Of a stretch of DNA of 64,000 nucleotides, positions 51,029 to 59,628 are shown piece after piece. A program made the position numbers and the translations under genes. Under the pieces are notes generated by a model. It ran no database searches and was not told the DNA's origin. It was given only the letters and a program-made list of their open reading frames with translations. The stretch comes from Hymenobacter algoricola (lineage in GTDB: Bacteria > Bacteroidota > Bacteroidia > Cytophagales > Hymenobacteraceae): positions 1 through 64,000 of the forward strand of contig NZ_BAABDH010000038.1 in the NCBI RefSeq assembly GCF_039539525.1, read 5' to 3'. Position 1 is the first letter of the stretch; each line of letters begins with the position of its first letter.

Positions 51029-51925
51029 TTACTGCCCGCCCGCCGGCGAGTCCGCGTCGCCGATAAAAACGACCTGTTTGGGGGGAAACAGGCGGCCCAC
51101 CAGCTTCTCAAGCCGGTAGCGGGTGTTTTTCATTTTTTTGACCACCGGCACCGCCCGAAAGTCAAAGTCGGCCAGCGCGGCCGCCTCCTGGGCCACCGTG
51201 CGCCGGGTGAGGTGCGACTCCAGCAAAAACGCGGCAATCAGCTCATTCCACTCGTCCTTGTTGCTCCAGTAGTGCCCGATGTGGGGCCGGGCCGCCTGCA
51301 GGCCAAAGGTTTCGGCCAGTGCCACCGACAGCGCAAACTGCTCAATCAGCCGGGGCGTGACATGCTGCCGGCTGAGGTCGTCGCAGATGCGCAGCGCCAG
51401 GGCAATGGCTTCGGCCCCGCGCGCCGCCGGAATGCCCACCACGCCCGCGTTCCACATCACGTGCTGCTCCGTCAGGGCCACGCCGCCGTAGGCCTGGCCC
51501 TGGGTCTGGCGCCACATCAGCTTCTCGGTTTTGCTGCCCAGCGCCGACAGCCGGCCTTCCGGCTCGTGCATAAAAGCCATGCCGCTCCGCAGCGCCGCCT
51601 CCAACGCCGGCAGGGAGCCGTGCAGGAAGGTGTCGGTGTCCAGGTACAGAATCGGCACGTCGGGCTGCTGCCGGGCCACGTACTCCAGCGCCTTGATCTT
51701 GATGCGCCAGAAGAAGTTGAACTCGCCCTTCCACTCCTGCAACGTCGGCTCGTCTATCGGATGCACCGTCACGGCCCCGCCCAGGTGCTGGTAATAAGCC
51801 GGCGCGTCGGTTACGATGGTGATGCTGGTGAGCCCGGCCCGGTGCTTTAAAAAGGAAAGAATGGAGAAGTTAGCCTGGAAGTGGTTCTTAATGTTGGAGC
51901 CAAATACCAGATACAGCAGATTCAT
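51029..51925 (-). CDS. GT-A-fold glycosyltransferase-like protein
   Basis: A 298-residue cytosolic protein. NLLYLVFGSNIKNHFQANFS opens a nucleotide-sugar-type fold. ILYLDTDTFLHGSL (about 91-104) is a DxD metal site as in glycosyltransferase family 8-like enzymes. VMWNAGVVGI (about 155-164) is the usual acceptor-side loop. Donor and acceptor cannot be inferred and no polysaccharide cluster surrounds it. It stands 92 bases downstream of the convergently oriented histidine kinase group's end and the hydrolase gene. Confidence 0.75.
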   Translation of the reverse strand: MNLLYLVFGSNIKNHFQANFSILSFLKHRAGLTSITIVTDAPAYYQHLGGAVTVHPIDEPTLQEWKGEFNFFWRIKIKALEYVARQQPDVPILYLDTDTFLHGSLPALEAALRSGMAFMHEPEGRLSALGSKTEKLMWRQTQGQAYGGVALTEQHVMWNAGVVGIPAARGAEAIALALRICDDLSRQHVTPRLIEQFALSVALAETFGLQAARPHIGHYWSNKDEWNELIAAFLLESHLTRRTVAQEAAALADFDFRAVPVVKKMKNTRYRLEKLVGRLFPPKQVVFIGDADSPAGGQ

Positions 51926-51978
51926 GGGTGGGAGCTAAGGCAAAGAAAGGGAAGTCCGGCACGGCGAAGGGCCCCTGG

Positions 51979-52359
51979 CTAGGCCGGGGCTTCGTCTTCG
52001 CGGTTTACCGAGTCCATGGTAAAGGCCGGCACGCAGATCGACCAGTACTCCACCTCCGCGTCGAAGGGGTTGGAGTAGCGCACCCGGGCCCCGGCTTTGA
52101 TGAGCAGCGACTCGCCGGCGCCCAGCTCAATGACGTCGCCATCGACCTCAAACTGCTTGCGGCCCCGCACCACGATGGTGATTTCGTCGAACTCGGGGTT
52201 CTGGTGGGGCTCACCCCAGTGGGGCGGCGCCACCATGTGCGCCACGCTGTACTGGCTGGTCTGGGTGCTGGCCCAGCCGATGTGCTCCTCGATGAGCTTG
52301 CCATCGGTGGTGGGGACGCGGAAGGGACTCTGCTGGCGGAAATAGCGCTTTTCAGACAT
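51979..52359 (-). CDS. Single-domain cupin protein
   Basis: A 126-residue single cupin. The two cupin motifs are visible: HWGEPHQNPEFDEITIVVRG and GAGESLLIKAGARVRYSNPF. The metal ligands are the His and Glu of the first motif. Such proteins range from isomerases to binding proteins, and the substrate is unknown. The start at 52359 follows the family; the longer frame overlaps the Kazal gene in a different frame. The Kazal gene stop lies 11 bases upstream of its start, so the two may be co-transcribed. Confidence 0.85.
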   Translation of the reverse strand: MSEKRYFRQQSPFRVPTTDGKLIEEHIGWASTQTSQYSVAHMVAPPHWGEPHQNPEFDEITIVVRGRKQFEVDGDVIELGAGESLLIKAGARVRYSNPFDAEVEYWSICVPAFTMDSVNREDEAPA

Positions 52360-52370
52360 GGTAGGGAAAG

Positions 52371-52616
52371 TTACTTGGTTTTGCTGCCCGGGCACTCGCC
52401 CGGGGTAAAGGAGGTGACGCCAGCATTGGCAGCAGCGCAGGCGTTGCCGTACGTCTTGCCGTCGCAGCCGCACACGGGCGTGTAGTCCATGGGGCACATG
52501 GCGTCCTGGCGGATTTTGCTGGCGTCGATGCAAGCCGTGGCGGCCGGTGCCGCTTTAGGCGTGCAGGCCGGCAGCAGAAACAGGAGCAGCAGGGCGGAAA
52601 AGGCGGATTTTTTCAT
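52371..52616 (-). CDS. Kazal-type protease-inhibitor lipoprotein
   Basis: An 81-residue lipoprotein: leader MKKSAFSALLLLFLLPAC with lipobox LLPAC (Cys18), then an Ala/Pro spacer and one Kazal domain. The domain has the expected cysteine series in CPMDYTPVCGCDGKTYGNAC and the final FTPGEC. Kazal domains block serine proteases. A surface-anchored one could protect against exogenous proteases or hold the cell's own S41 or M28-type secreted enzymes in check, which is speculation. The start at 52616 opens the leader. Confidence 0.9.
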   Translation of the reverse strand: MKKSAFSALLLLFLLPACTPKAAPAATACIDASKIRQDAMCPMDYTPVCGCDGKTYGNACAAANAGVTSFTPGECPGSKTK

Positions 52617-52868
52617 GGCCGAAAGAAAGGACTGGAGCGCAGTCATAACGTAAAGGTAGCCGGGCCGGCTGACGCGCCACGCCGCATATCTGGTTTGAAC
52701 TATTTTTTAGCGCCCCGCTATAACCCCCGCCGCCTTGCTTCGTATAGGCAGGCATACCGGTTTGCTAGCGGACGAGCTTCCACTCATTGCTTCGCCAAAC
52801 TTACCCTAATCCCGGGAGCCGGTCCAACTCACGCTGTTTTATCATTCACCCTTCTCTCCCTCAACACC

Positions 52869-53303
52869 ATGTCCTATCACGAAGAAGACAACTCCGGTAA
52901 AATCCTCCTCGCTGTTCTTGCCGGTGCCGGCGCTGGCATCATTGCTGGTATGCTGATGGCTCCCGATAAGGGTGCTGCCACCCGCGAAAGCCTGAAAAAT
53001 GCTGCTACCAAGTACAGCGGTACCCTCGGTGAGCAGCTGTCGAAGTACGGCGAAGAGCTGGACACCAAGTTCAAAGGCTACGTGAGCAAGCTCGAAGATA
53101 TGGGCGTGACCATGCCCGGCAGCAGCCTGAACATGAAAGGCGACTGGAACGAATCTAAAGGCAAGCTGAAGCAGCAGTACGCGCAGCTCACCGACGAAGA
53201 CCTGACCTATGCCGACGGCAAAGGCGACGAGCTGGTGGGCCGCCTGCAAACCAAACTCGGCAAAGCCAAAAGCGAAGTCGTGAAAATGCTGAACGACCTG
53301 TAA
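52869..53303 (+). CDS. YtxH-domain protein
   Basis: A 144-residue protein with a short polar start (MSYHEEDNSGK), one Gly/Ala-rich membrane segment (ILLAVLAGAGAGIIAGMLMA, about 12-31), the YtxH-type APDKGAATRESLKNAATK, and a long charged helical part. A second YtxH gene follows 150 bases later. Such proteins are associated with general stress in other bacteria. Role here unproven. The start at 52869 places the polar segment directly before the membrane helix. Confidence 0.88.
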   Translation: MSYHEEDNSGKILLAVLAGAGAGIIAGMLMAPDKGAATRESLKNAATKYSGTLGEQLSKYGEELDTKFKGYVSKLEDMGVTMPGSSLNMKGDWNESKGKLKQQYAQLTDEDLTYADGKGDELVGRLQTKLGKAKSEVVKMLNDL

Positions 53304-53332
53304 GCGTAACCGCTTACTATAAGCTTGAGCGG

Positions 53333-53354
53333 CCTCTTTTCTGCGGAAAAGAGG
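53333..53354 (+). terminator. Terminator after the first YtxH gene
   Basis: CCTCTTTT (53333-53340) pairs with AAAAGAGG (53347-53354) around 6 bases, followed by a T-rich stretch. Confidence 0.6.
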
Positions 53355-53453
53355 TCGTTTTTGCGTAAAACATTCGTTGGCACAAACCGTTACAAATAAC
53401 CACTGGTGCCCGCGGTGCCGGTTTTTGCACCTTTCATTTTGCTTTTTCTTCCC

Positions 53454-53819
53454 ATGAACGACACCAACGGTAAAGTCATTTTGTCCCTGCTGGCCGGGGC
53501 TACGGCCGGCATTGTGGCCGGTCTGCTGCTGGCCCCCGAAACCGGCGACCAGACGCGCGCGGGCCTCAAGAAATCGGCCACCAAATGGGGTGGCGACCTG
53601 AGCAAGCTTCTGAAAGACGGCCTGGGTAAGTTCGGCGAAATGCAGGGCGCTGCCAGCGCGGACCCGGCCGGCCGCAGCGCTGCCGACGACCTGCTCAGCG
53701 CGATGAATAAGGAGGCCAGTGGTAGCACCGCCAGCGTGGACCGTGACGACTACGACTCGGACTACGACGGAGTGGGCGGCGACGCCCGGCACTCGGCGCG
53801 GTATGGTCGGTCCCTGTAA
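53454..53819 (+). CDS. Second YtxH-domain protein
   Basis: A 121-residue paralogue of the preceding YtxH protein. It starts MNDTNGKVILSLLAGATAGI, with the membrane segment at about 7-26 and the YtxH signature LLAPETGDQTRAGLKKSATK. The carboxy terminus is acidic and rich in Asp and Ser (DRDDYDSDYDGVGGDARHSA). The pair probably arose by duplication. The terminator after the first gene suggests unequal or separate expression. Confidence 0.85.
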   Translation: MNDTNGKVILSLLAGATAGIVAGLLLAPETGDQTRAGLKKSATKWGGDLSKLLKDGLGKFGEMQGAASADPAGRSAADDLLSAMNKEASGSTASVDRDDYDSDYDGVGGDARHSARYGRSL

Positions 53820-54031
53820 TTTTTTTCCGAAATTTTGTAACCCTATGAGGGCTTTGTCGTTAGAGACTGTACAACGCGCTTGAAAGAAGATTTGGAGAAA
53901 CCGTTGAAGTAAAATTGCCGACAGTAGGAGCTTCTAATTCGAACAGGTTATCGTCGCTTTAGCAAAATCAGACTCGTCCATCGCACATTTCTTGAACGAA
54001 CCCTAATCGGAAGGGTAAGCGAGTTGAAAAG

Positions 54032-54064
54032 AAAAGCCTCCCACGATGTACGCGGGAGGCTTTT
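54032..54064. terminator. Terminator of lysS
   Basis: AAAAGCCTCCC (54032-54042) pairs perfectly with GGGAGGCTTTT (54054-54064) around 11 bases. Both strands end in T runs. It lies 74 bases past the lysS stop. The rest of 53820-54137 holds no recognised gene. Confidence 0.8.
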
Positions 54065-54137
54065 TGACGTCTACTGTTTTCGTGCCCGTGCCAGGGGTGC
54101 GGCCGCCGGCGGGGCTAATCCGGCACGTAGGAAGCCC

Positions 54138-55694
54138 TTACGCTTCGGGCTTCGGCGCATTCTCCGACTTGGTGAACTCGGGCTTCATCTGCGGGAAGAA
54201 CAGCACATCCTGAATTGAGTTGGAGTTGGTCATGATCATGCTCAGGCGGTCGATGCCGATGCCCAGGCCGGCCGTCGGCGGCATGCCGTACTCCAGCGCC
54301 CGCAGAAAGTCCTCGTCGAGCACCATGGCCTCGGTATCGCCGCGCTTGCCCAGCTCCAGCTGGTCCTCGAAGCGCTGCCGCTGGTCAATCGGGTCGTTGA
54401 GCTCGGAGAAGGCGTTGCAGATTTCCTTGCCGTTGCAGATGGCCTCAAACCGCTCCACCAAGCCCGGTTTCGAGCGGTGCTTCTTCGCCAGCGGCGACAT
54501 TTCCACCGGGTAGTCGGTGATGAACGTGGGCTGAATCAGCTTGGGCTCCACGTGCTCCCCGAAAATCTCGTCGATAATCTTGGCTTTGCCCATGCTCGGG
54601 TCGAGGCCCACGTGCAGCTGCTTGGCCGCCTCGCGCAAACCTGCTTCGTCGAGGTCGGAAATATCCACGCCGGTGAAGTGCTGGATGGATTCGGCCATGG
54701 TGTAGCGCTTCCAGGGACGCTGGAAGTTGATCAGGTTGTCGCCGACCTGCACCTCGGTTTGCCCGTGCAGGGTCATGGCTACCCGCTCCACCATTTCTTC
54801 CACCAGATCCATCATCCAGTAGTAGTCCTTGTAGGCCACGTAGAGCTCCATCTGGGTGAACTCGGGGTTGTGAAACCGGCTCATGCCCTCGTTGCGGAAG
54901 TCCTTGGAGAATTCGTACACGCCATCGAAGCCGCCCACGATGAGCCGCTTCAGGTACAGCTCGTTGGCAATGCGCAGGTAGAGCGTCATGTCCAGCGTAT
55001 TGTGGTGGGTGGTAAAGGGCCGGGCGGCCGCACCACCGTACAACGGCTGCAGAATGGGCGTTTCTACTTCCAGGTAGCCTTTGTCGTTCAGGTAGTTGCG
55101 CATGGCCTGCACCAGCTGGGTGCGCTTCACGAAGGTGTCGCGCACGTGCGGGTTCACCACCAGATCCACGTAGCGCTGCCGGTAGCGGGCTTCGGGGTCG
55201 GTGAAGGCGTCGTAGGTTTTCTTTTCGCCGGTCGCCTCATCCACGGCCTCGCGCACTACGGGCAGCGGGTGCAGTGCCTTGCTGAGCAGGGTCAGCTCCT
55301 TTACGTGGATGGACGTTTCGCCCACCTGGGTTTTGAACACGTAGCCTTTCACGCCAATAAAGTCGCCGAGGTCGAGCAGCTTCTTGAACACGGCGTTGTA
55401 CAGCGTCTTGTCTTCGCCGGGGCAGATTTCGTCGCGGTTCACGTAGAGCTGGATGCGGCCCGAGGCGTCCATCAGCTCCGCAAACGAGGCCTTGCCCATC
55501 ACCCGCACCGACATCAGCCGGCCCGCCAGACTCACTTCCTGGAAGTTGTTGAGCTCCGGATGGTAGTTGTCCTGAATTTCCTTGGCGTAGAAGTTCACGT
55601 CGAACAGCTCGGAAGGGTAGGGGTCAATGCCAAGGTTCCGAAGTTCATCGAGCTTGTTACGACGTATCTGCTCCTGTTCGCTGAGGTGCTGCAT
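54138..55694 (-). CDS. lysS: Lysyl-tRNA synthetase, class II
   Basis: Charges tRNA-Lys. The 518-residue protein has an amino-terminal OB-fold anticodon domain (about 60-160, VSLAGRLMSVRVMGKASFAE) and the class II catalytic core: motif 1 near FVKRTQLVQAMRNYLNDKGY, motif 2 FRNEGMSRFHNPEFTQMELY and motif 3 GLGIGIDRLSMIM. Length is normal. The minus-strand TATTTTTG box at 55749-55742 is a likely promoter. Confidence 0.97.
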   Translation of the reverse strand: MQHLSEQEQIRRNKLDELRNLGIDPYPSELFDVNFYAKEIQDNYHPELNNFQEVSLAGRLMSVRVMGKASFAELMDASGRIQLYVNRDEICPGEDKTLYNAVFKKLLDLGDFIGVKGYVFKTQVGETSIHVKELTLLSKALHPLPVVREAVDEATGEKKTYDAFTDPEARYRQRYVDLVVNPHVRDTFVKRTQLVQAMRNYLNDKGYLEVETPILQPLYGGAAARPFTTHHNTLDMTLYLRIANELYLKRLIVGGFDGVYEFSKDFRNEGMSRFHNPEFTQMELYVAYKDYYWMMDLVEEMVERVAMTLHGQTEVQVGDNLINFQRPWKRYTMAESIQHFTGVDISDLDEAGLREAAKQLHVGLDPSMGKAKIIDEIFGEHVEPKLIQPTFITDYPVEMSPLAKKHRSKPGLVERFEAICNGKEICNAFSELNDPIDQRQRFEDQLELGKRGDTEAMVLDEDFLRALEYGMPPTAGLGIGIDRLSMIMTNSNSIQDVLFFPQMKPEFTKSENAPKPEA

Positions 55695-55741
55695 GGGAAG
55701 GGTCTTAAAAAGAGGCCGCAGGGGCCAGAAAAGTCAAGCTG

Positions 55742-55771
55742 CAAAAATAGGCTGATTCGGGCAGTGTTAAA
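55742..55771 (-). promoter_or_regulatory. Promoter of lysS
   Basis: On the minus strand, TATTTTTG (55749-55742) matches the -7 consensus TAnnTTTG. A TTTA resembling the -33 TTTG lies about 18 bases upstream. The leader would be about 40 bases. Confidence 0.5.
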
Positions 55772-55865
55772 CCACGCCCACCGTAAAAACACAAAAAGCG
55801 CTGCTCCAGGGGAGCAGCGCTTAGGTCTATAGGCAGTAAGGCGTTGAAAAAAGGAGCGGGCAGCT

Positions 55866-56906
55866 TTAGGCTGCAATGCTCATCTGCTGAGCCGGCTCCT
55901 GGCCGGTGAGCTGGGGCTCTACGCGGGTGCGCAGGCGCTCAGCCACAAAGGTGTTCTGCAGATGCTTGGGCAGCTCTGCCACCAGCTGCTGGTAGCGCTC
56001 CAGGCCCATGGCCTTGGCAATGTAGGTTTCGTGCACCCCGTTGAGGTAGCTGACGATGTTGAGCAGCGACTGGTGAAAAAGCTTGAAGTCAATCTCCGCT
56101 TCCACATAGCGCTCAATCTCACGGCTGGTCTGGGAGATGCGCAGGCGGCCCAGCAGATCGAAGATGGTGGTATAACCCAGGCGCCAGGTAATCTGCTGCC
56201 AGTGCGAGGCGGTCCATTTGTCGAGGACTTTGCCGGTTTTCTGGCTGCGCAACGCCGTGTTGGGGTTGCCCTGCACCTGCTGCCGCGTCCATTGGGCCTT
56301 CATTTTGCGGGTAGTGCGCAAAAACTGGCCAATCTGGGCCTGGGCCTCAATCTCTTTGCCGGCAATGTGCAACCCGGGCTTGTAGCCGGCCAGCGGCAGC
56401 CGGTGGATGCTGAAGTCGCCGTGGGCGCCGGCCGCGTAAAACGATACCGGCCGTGGATACGCGTTGCGCACTACCAGCCGGCCCACCTCCCGCCGTACCA
56501 GCGAAGGGTTGTTGGATCGAACCCCCGTGGTGTACAGGAATCCCTGCAGCCCCGAAAGAATGGTATGGTAAGCCTGCGGAAACGTCCAGTGCAGGGCGTT
56601 GCGCAGGTATTCCTCGTCGCCCAGCTCGGCCGTGGCGCGCAAGGCGTACTCAGTGCTCCAGCACGAATGCAGCAGCTTGGTAATAGCCTGCACGTCGGTG
56701 TCGGTCAGCTCGGCCAGGTGAGCCCGGAAGAAGGGCAGATGCTGCAGGCCGCCGGTTGCATCGTCCTGCTCCTGGATGTGGTAGTTGATGGCAAAGAAGT
56801 AGTTGAGAAAAACCTGGGCGGGAATGGATTTACGCCACGTTTCCTCAGCTTGCTTCTGCTCGTCCGTCACGAGCGGGAAGATGTTGTTCTCGGTTGTCGT
56901 TGTCAT
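55866..56906 (-). CDS. Helical protein of unknown function
   Basis: A 346-residue soluble, mainly helical protein (MTTTTENNIFPLVTDEQKQA). Recognisable landmarks are SCWSTEYALRATAELGDEEY, HGDFSIHRLPLAGYKPG, and a carboxy-terminal helical bundle. No signal peptide, membrane helix or known motif. The upstream Met (at 56942) lies in AT-rich DNA after the -7 box and was rejected. I do not recognise the family. Confidence 0.75.
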   Translation of the reverse strand: MTTTTENNIFPLVTDEQKQAEETWRKSIPAQVFLNYFFAINYHIQEQDDATGGLQHLPFFRAHLAELTDTDVQAITKLLHSCWSTEYALRATAELGDEEYLRNALHWTFPQAYHTILSGLQGFLYTTGVRSNNPSLVRREVGRLVVRNAYPRPVSFYAAGAHGDFSIHRLPLAGYKPGLHIAGKEIEAQAQIGQFLRTTRKMKAQWTRQQVQGNPNTALRSQKTGKVLDKWTASHWQQITWRLGYTTIFDLLGRLRISQTSREIERYVEAEIDFKLFHQSLLNIVSYLNGVHETYIAKAMGLERYQQLVAELPKHLQNTFVAERLRTRVEPQLTGQEPAQQMSIAA

Positions 56907-56962
56907 GCTAATTAAACAGCGCAAGGTTAATTTGAGTTGCATGATTTGCTAAAAATATTCGC

Positions 56963-56970
56963 CAAATATA
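56963..56970 (-). promoter_or_regulatory. -7 box upstream of the 56906 gene
   Basis: TATATTTG on the minus strand matches TAnnTTTG and lies 56 bases upstream of the start. The whole 56940-57040 region is AT-rich. No clear TTTG -33 element at the expected spacing. Confidence 0.45.
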
Positions 56971-57085
56971 TGGTCATTTAAAATGTTGATAATAAGAATT
57001 TTGCAATGTAATAATGCGGCGTTTTTAGTTAGGTAAAACAAGGTCTGTTTGCTAACGCTCAATGGGTGCGGTAGAAGTAATAAAA

Positions 57086-57117
57086 AAGCCCCTGCTCCGT
57101 AAGGGAAACAGGGGCTT
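57086..57117 (-). terminator. Terminator of the tail-specific protease gene
   Basis: AAGCCCCTG (57086-57094) pairs with CAGGGGCTT (57109-57117), followed on the minus strand by six T. It lies 30 bases past the stop at 57148. Confidence 0.8.
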
Positions 57118-57147
57118 AGCAAGCTGCCGCTTTGGAGCAGCGATAGG

Positions 57148-59298
57148 TTAGATCTGGTCTTTGATTACCGAAATGGCTTCGTGCAGGGTAATGTCTTTCT
57201 TGAGGTTCTTGGTGAAGCGCGAAGCGCGGTTGACCTGCACCGTATCGGAGCCCAGCAGGCGGACGTCAGCCATGAGCGGCGCAATATCGAGCGGGGTAGC
57301 TACCTTCTGCACGGCCTCGTATTTGTCCGACTCCATTTTGGCCTGCGTCTGCTCCGCGCGGAACTTGGTCAGGTTCAACGATACCATCGTCTCGTCCTTG
57401 CGCTTGCGCATCCGTTGCACCATCTCGTTCATCAGCTTAAAGCTCGGGCTGCTGGCTACGCGGGCCTGGCTGGCAGTACGGAGCTTGTCATAGGCCGGAG
57501 CGTTGCTCCAGGCGCGGTAGCGGGCGGGGGTAATTTCATCCCACTTCAAAGGGTAGTCCGACTCTTTTTCGCCCTGGTCGAGGTAGCTGTAAGCATCAGG
57601 AAGGATGATGTCGGGAACTACGCCCTTGAACTGCGTAGAGCCGCCGTTGATGCGGTAGAACTTCTGCGTGGTCAGCTTAAGCGAGCCAAAAGGCTTCAGG
57701 GAGTTGAAGTCGCCGAGCATGTCATCGAGGTCGACGATACGCTGCACGGTGCCCTTGCCATAGGTGCTGGCCGAACCCATCACCACGCCGCGCTTGTAGT
57801 CCTGAATGGCCGCGGCCAGAATCTCGGAAGCCGAAGCGCTGTACTTGTTGACCAGCACCACCAGCGGACCGGAGTACTGCACGCGCGGGTCCCGGTCGTT
57901 GAGGATACTGGGAGCACCCTGGCCCGAACGAACCTGCACTACCGGACCGCTGTCCACAAACAGGCCAGTCATGTCGACGGCGTCCTGCAAGGAGCCGCCC
58001 CCGTTGAAGCGCAGGTCGAGTACTACGCCCTGTACGTTTTCCTTGGTCAGCTTCTCGAGCTCTTTTTTCACGTCATCGGCCGAGCTGCGGCCGCCGTTGT
58101 CGTTGAAGTCGGCATAGAAGCCGGGCAGGCGCAGGTAGCCGATTTTCTTGCCGCCTTCGTTTACCACGGCCGATTTGGCGTAGGTTTCCTCAATCACGAC
58201 CACGTCGCGAATAATTGGAATGACCTTGGTGCTGCCGTCGGGCTTGCGGATAGTCAGACGCACTTCAGTTCCTTTCTTGCCCCGAATCAGCACAATGGCT
58301 TTATCCAGGCGCCAGCCCTCCACCGAAACCGGTACTTCGGCGGCCTGAGCTACGCGCAGGATAACGTCGCCGGCTTTCAGCTCGCCCTGACGGTAGGAAG
58401 CACTGCCGGGCACGATGTCGGCCACTTTAATCTGGCCATCCTTTTCCTGCAGCGTGGCGCCAATACCCTCAAAGCGGCCGGTCATGGCCTGGTCGAAAGC
58501 ATCTTTGTCGCGGGGTGCAAAGTACTCGGTGTGTGGATCGTAGGTATTGGCAATGACGTTGGCGTAAGTTGCCAGCCGCTCATTGGCGTCGGTTTGCTTG
58601 AGGTCCTTGAACTGGTCGTCGAAGTACTTCAGCACCCGCTTCCGGGCTTCCGCTTCCATCTCAGCGGGAGTCCGGGTGGGCGCGGTAATGACGGCCGACG
58701 ATGGCTTGGCGGAAACGGAAGCCAGCGGCTTGTCTTTCTGCCTGGCCTGCTCGTCCATGATTTCCGACATGCGGATCAGGGTCTGGTACTTCAGATACTT
58801 GCGCCATTCCTCGCGCTGGGCGGCGGCATCGGCGGCGAAAGTCATCTTATCCGGCTCCGTCTCAAACGATTCCTGGGTCGTGAAGTCAAACGGCTTGGCG
58901 AGAATGTCGCGGTACAGGGCCTGCACATCCTCGGTGCGCTGCAGCATAAGCTTGGAGCTAAGGTCCAGGAACTCGTGCGTCCCGCGCTTCACCTCGTCGT
59001 CGATATCCGTCTGGAATTTGCGCAGCTGGGCAATGTCCGACTGCAGCAGGAACTTCTTGTTATAGTCGAGGCGCTTAAGACTCAGATCAAAAACCCGCTT
59101 GGAAAAATTATCATCGATTTTTTCGGGCTGGTAGTGAGCCGCGCTCAAACCCTGGAGCATGGCTTTGATGAGCACCTCGTCTTTCTGGGGCGAGCCGCTA
59201 CCAGTATCACTGCGCCGGTACAGCTTGTATGATGCCAGTACGAAGACTACCATCACCAACGAGGCGTACAGGCCTATTTTCAGGCGGGGAGAAGACAT
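57148..59298 (-). CDS. prc: Carboxy-terminal processing (tail-specific) protease
   Basis: A 716-residue envelope protease of the Prc/Tsp type (S41). An amino-terminal membrane anchor or signal (LKIGLYASLVMVVFVLASYK) is followed by a helical region (to about 235) and a PDZ domain (about 245-340, GIGATLQEKDGQIKVADIVP). The catalytic core includes GVVLDLRFNGGGSLQDAVDM, the nucleophile Ser in NKYSASASEILAAAIQDYKR, and the Lys in GSASTYGKGTVQRI. A carboxy-terminal domain found in Prc enzymes ends the protein. It degrades or trims periplasmic proteins from their carboxy ends. Unlike the S41 enzyme at 13035, the Ser-Lys dyad is complete. Confidence 0.94.
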   Translation of the reverse strand: MSSPRLKIGLYASLVMVVFVLASYKLYRRSDTGSGSPQKDEVLIKAMLQGLSAAHYQPEKIDDNFSKRVFDLSLKRLDYNKKFLLQSDIAQLRKFQTDIDDEVKRGTHEFLDLSSKLMLQRTEDVQALYRDILAKPFDFTTQESFETEPDKMTFAADAAAQREEWRKYLKYQTLIRMSEIMDEQARQKDKPLASVSAKPSSAVITAPTRTPAEMEAEARKRVLKYFDDQFKDLKQTDANERLATYANVIANTYDPHTEYFAPRDKDAFDQAMTGRFEGIGATLQEKDGQIKVADIVPGSASYRQGELKAGDVILRVAQAAEVPVSVEGWRLDKAIVLIRGKKGTEVRLTIRKPDGSTKVIPIIRDVVVIEETYAKSAVVNEGGKKIGYLRLPGFYADFNDNGGRSSADDVKKELEKLTKENVQGVVLDLRFNGGGSLQDAVDMTGLFVDSGPVVQVRSGQGAPSILNDRDPRVQYSGPLVVLVNKYSASASEILAAAIQDYKRGVVMGSASTYGKGTVQRIVDLDDMLGDFNSLKPFGSLKLTTQKFYRINGGSTQFKGVVPDIILPDAYSYLDQGEKESDYPLKWDEITPARYRAWSNAPAYDKLRTASQARVASSPSFKLMNEMVQRMRKRKDETMVSLNLTKFRAEQTQAKMESDKYEAVQKVATPLDIAPLMADVRLLGSDTVQVNRASRFTKNLKKDITLHEAISVIKDQI

Positions 59299-59324
59299 GG
59301 AATCGGAATGAAATGGAGGAAAAT

Positions 59325-59332
59325 CAAATGTA
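59325..59332 (-). promoter_or_regulatory. -7 box of the tail-specific protease gene
   Basis: TACATTTG on the minus strand matches TAnnTTTG and lies 26 bases before the start codon. No convincing -33 element. The stretch 59333-59571 otherwise holds no recognised gene. Confidence 0.5.
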
Positions 59333-59571
59333 AGCAAAAGCCACCCTCAGGCTACGCGCCGCAACAGCCAACGGTTTTATCTGAAACGCCGGTGAAGCTA
59401 AAATAAGTGCCCCGACGCGCATTTCTGTTGCTATAAGGCACAAGCTGACTGCTAAAGGTTGCACGCATTTCACAATCCAAAGCCGTACTATCCTGCAAAA
59501 CTTCTGCTACGTTCTGTATCGTGTTAACCAAGAACAAGGCAGCCAGACCGCAGAGCGTTGATGCTGAAAAA

Positions 59572-59607
59572 AGAAAAGGCCTTCTCTGGGCAGAGAAGGC
59601 CTTTTCT
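59572..59607 (-). terminator. Terminator after the glycine-zipper protein gene
   Basis: A 16-base perfect stem (59572-59587 with 59592-59607) with a 4-base loop, followed on the minus strand by a T run. It lies 21 bases beyond the stop at 59629. Confidence 0.85.
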
Positions 59608-59628
59608 GACTACTTACGTGCTGGACTA

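Noticed and set aside
57181..59232. A 683-codon plus-strand open frame opposite the tail-specific protease gene
   Set aside because: Antisense shadow; the minus-strand protein has complete catalytic motifs while this translation has none.
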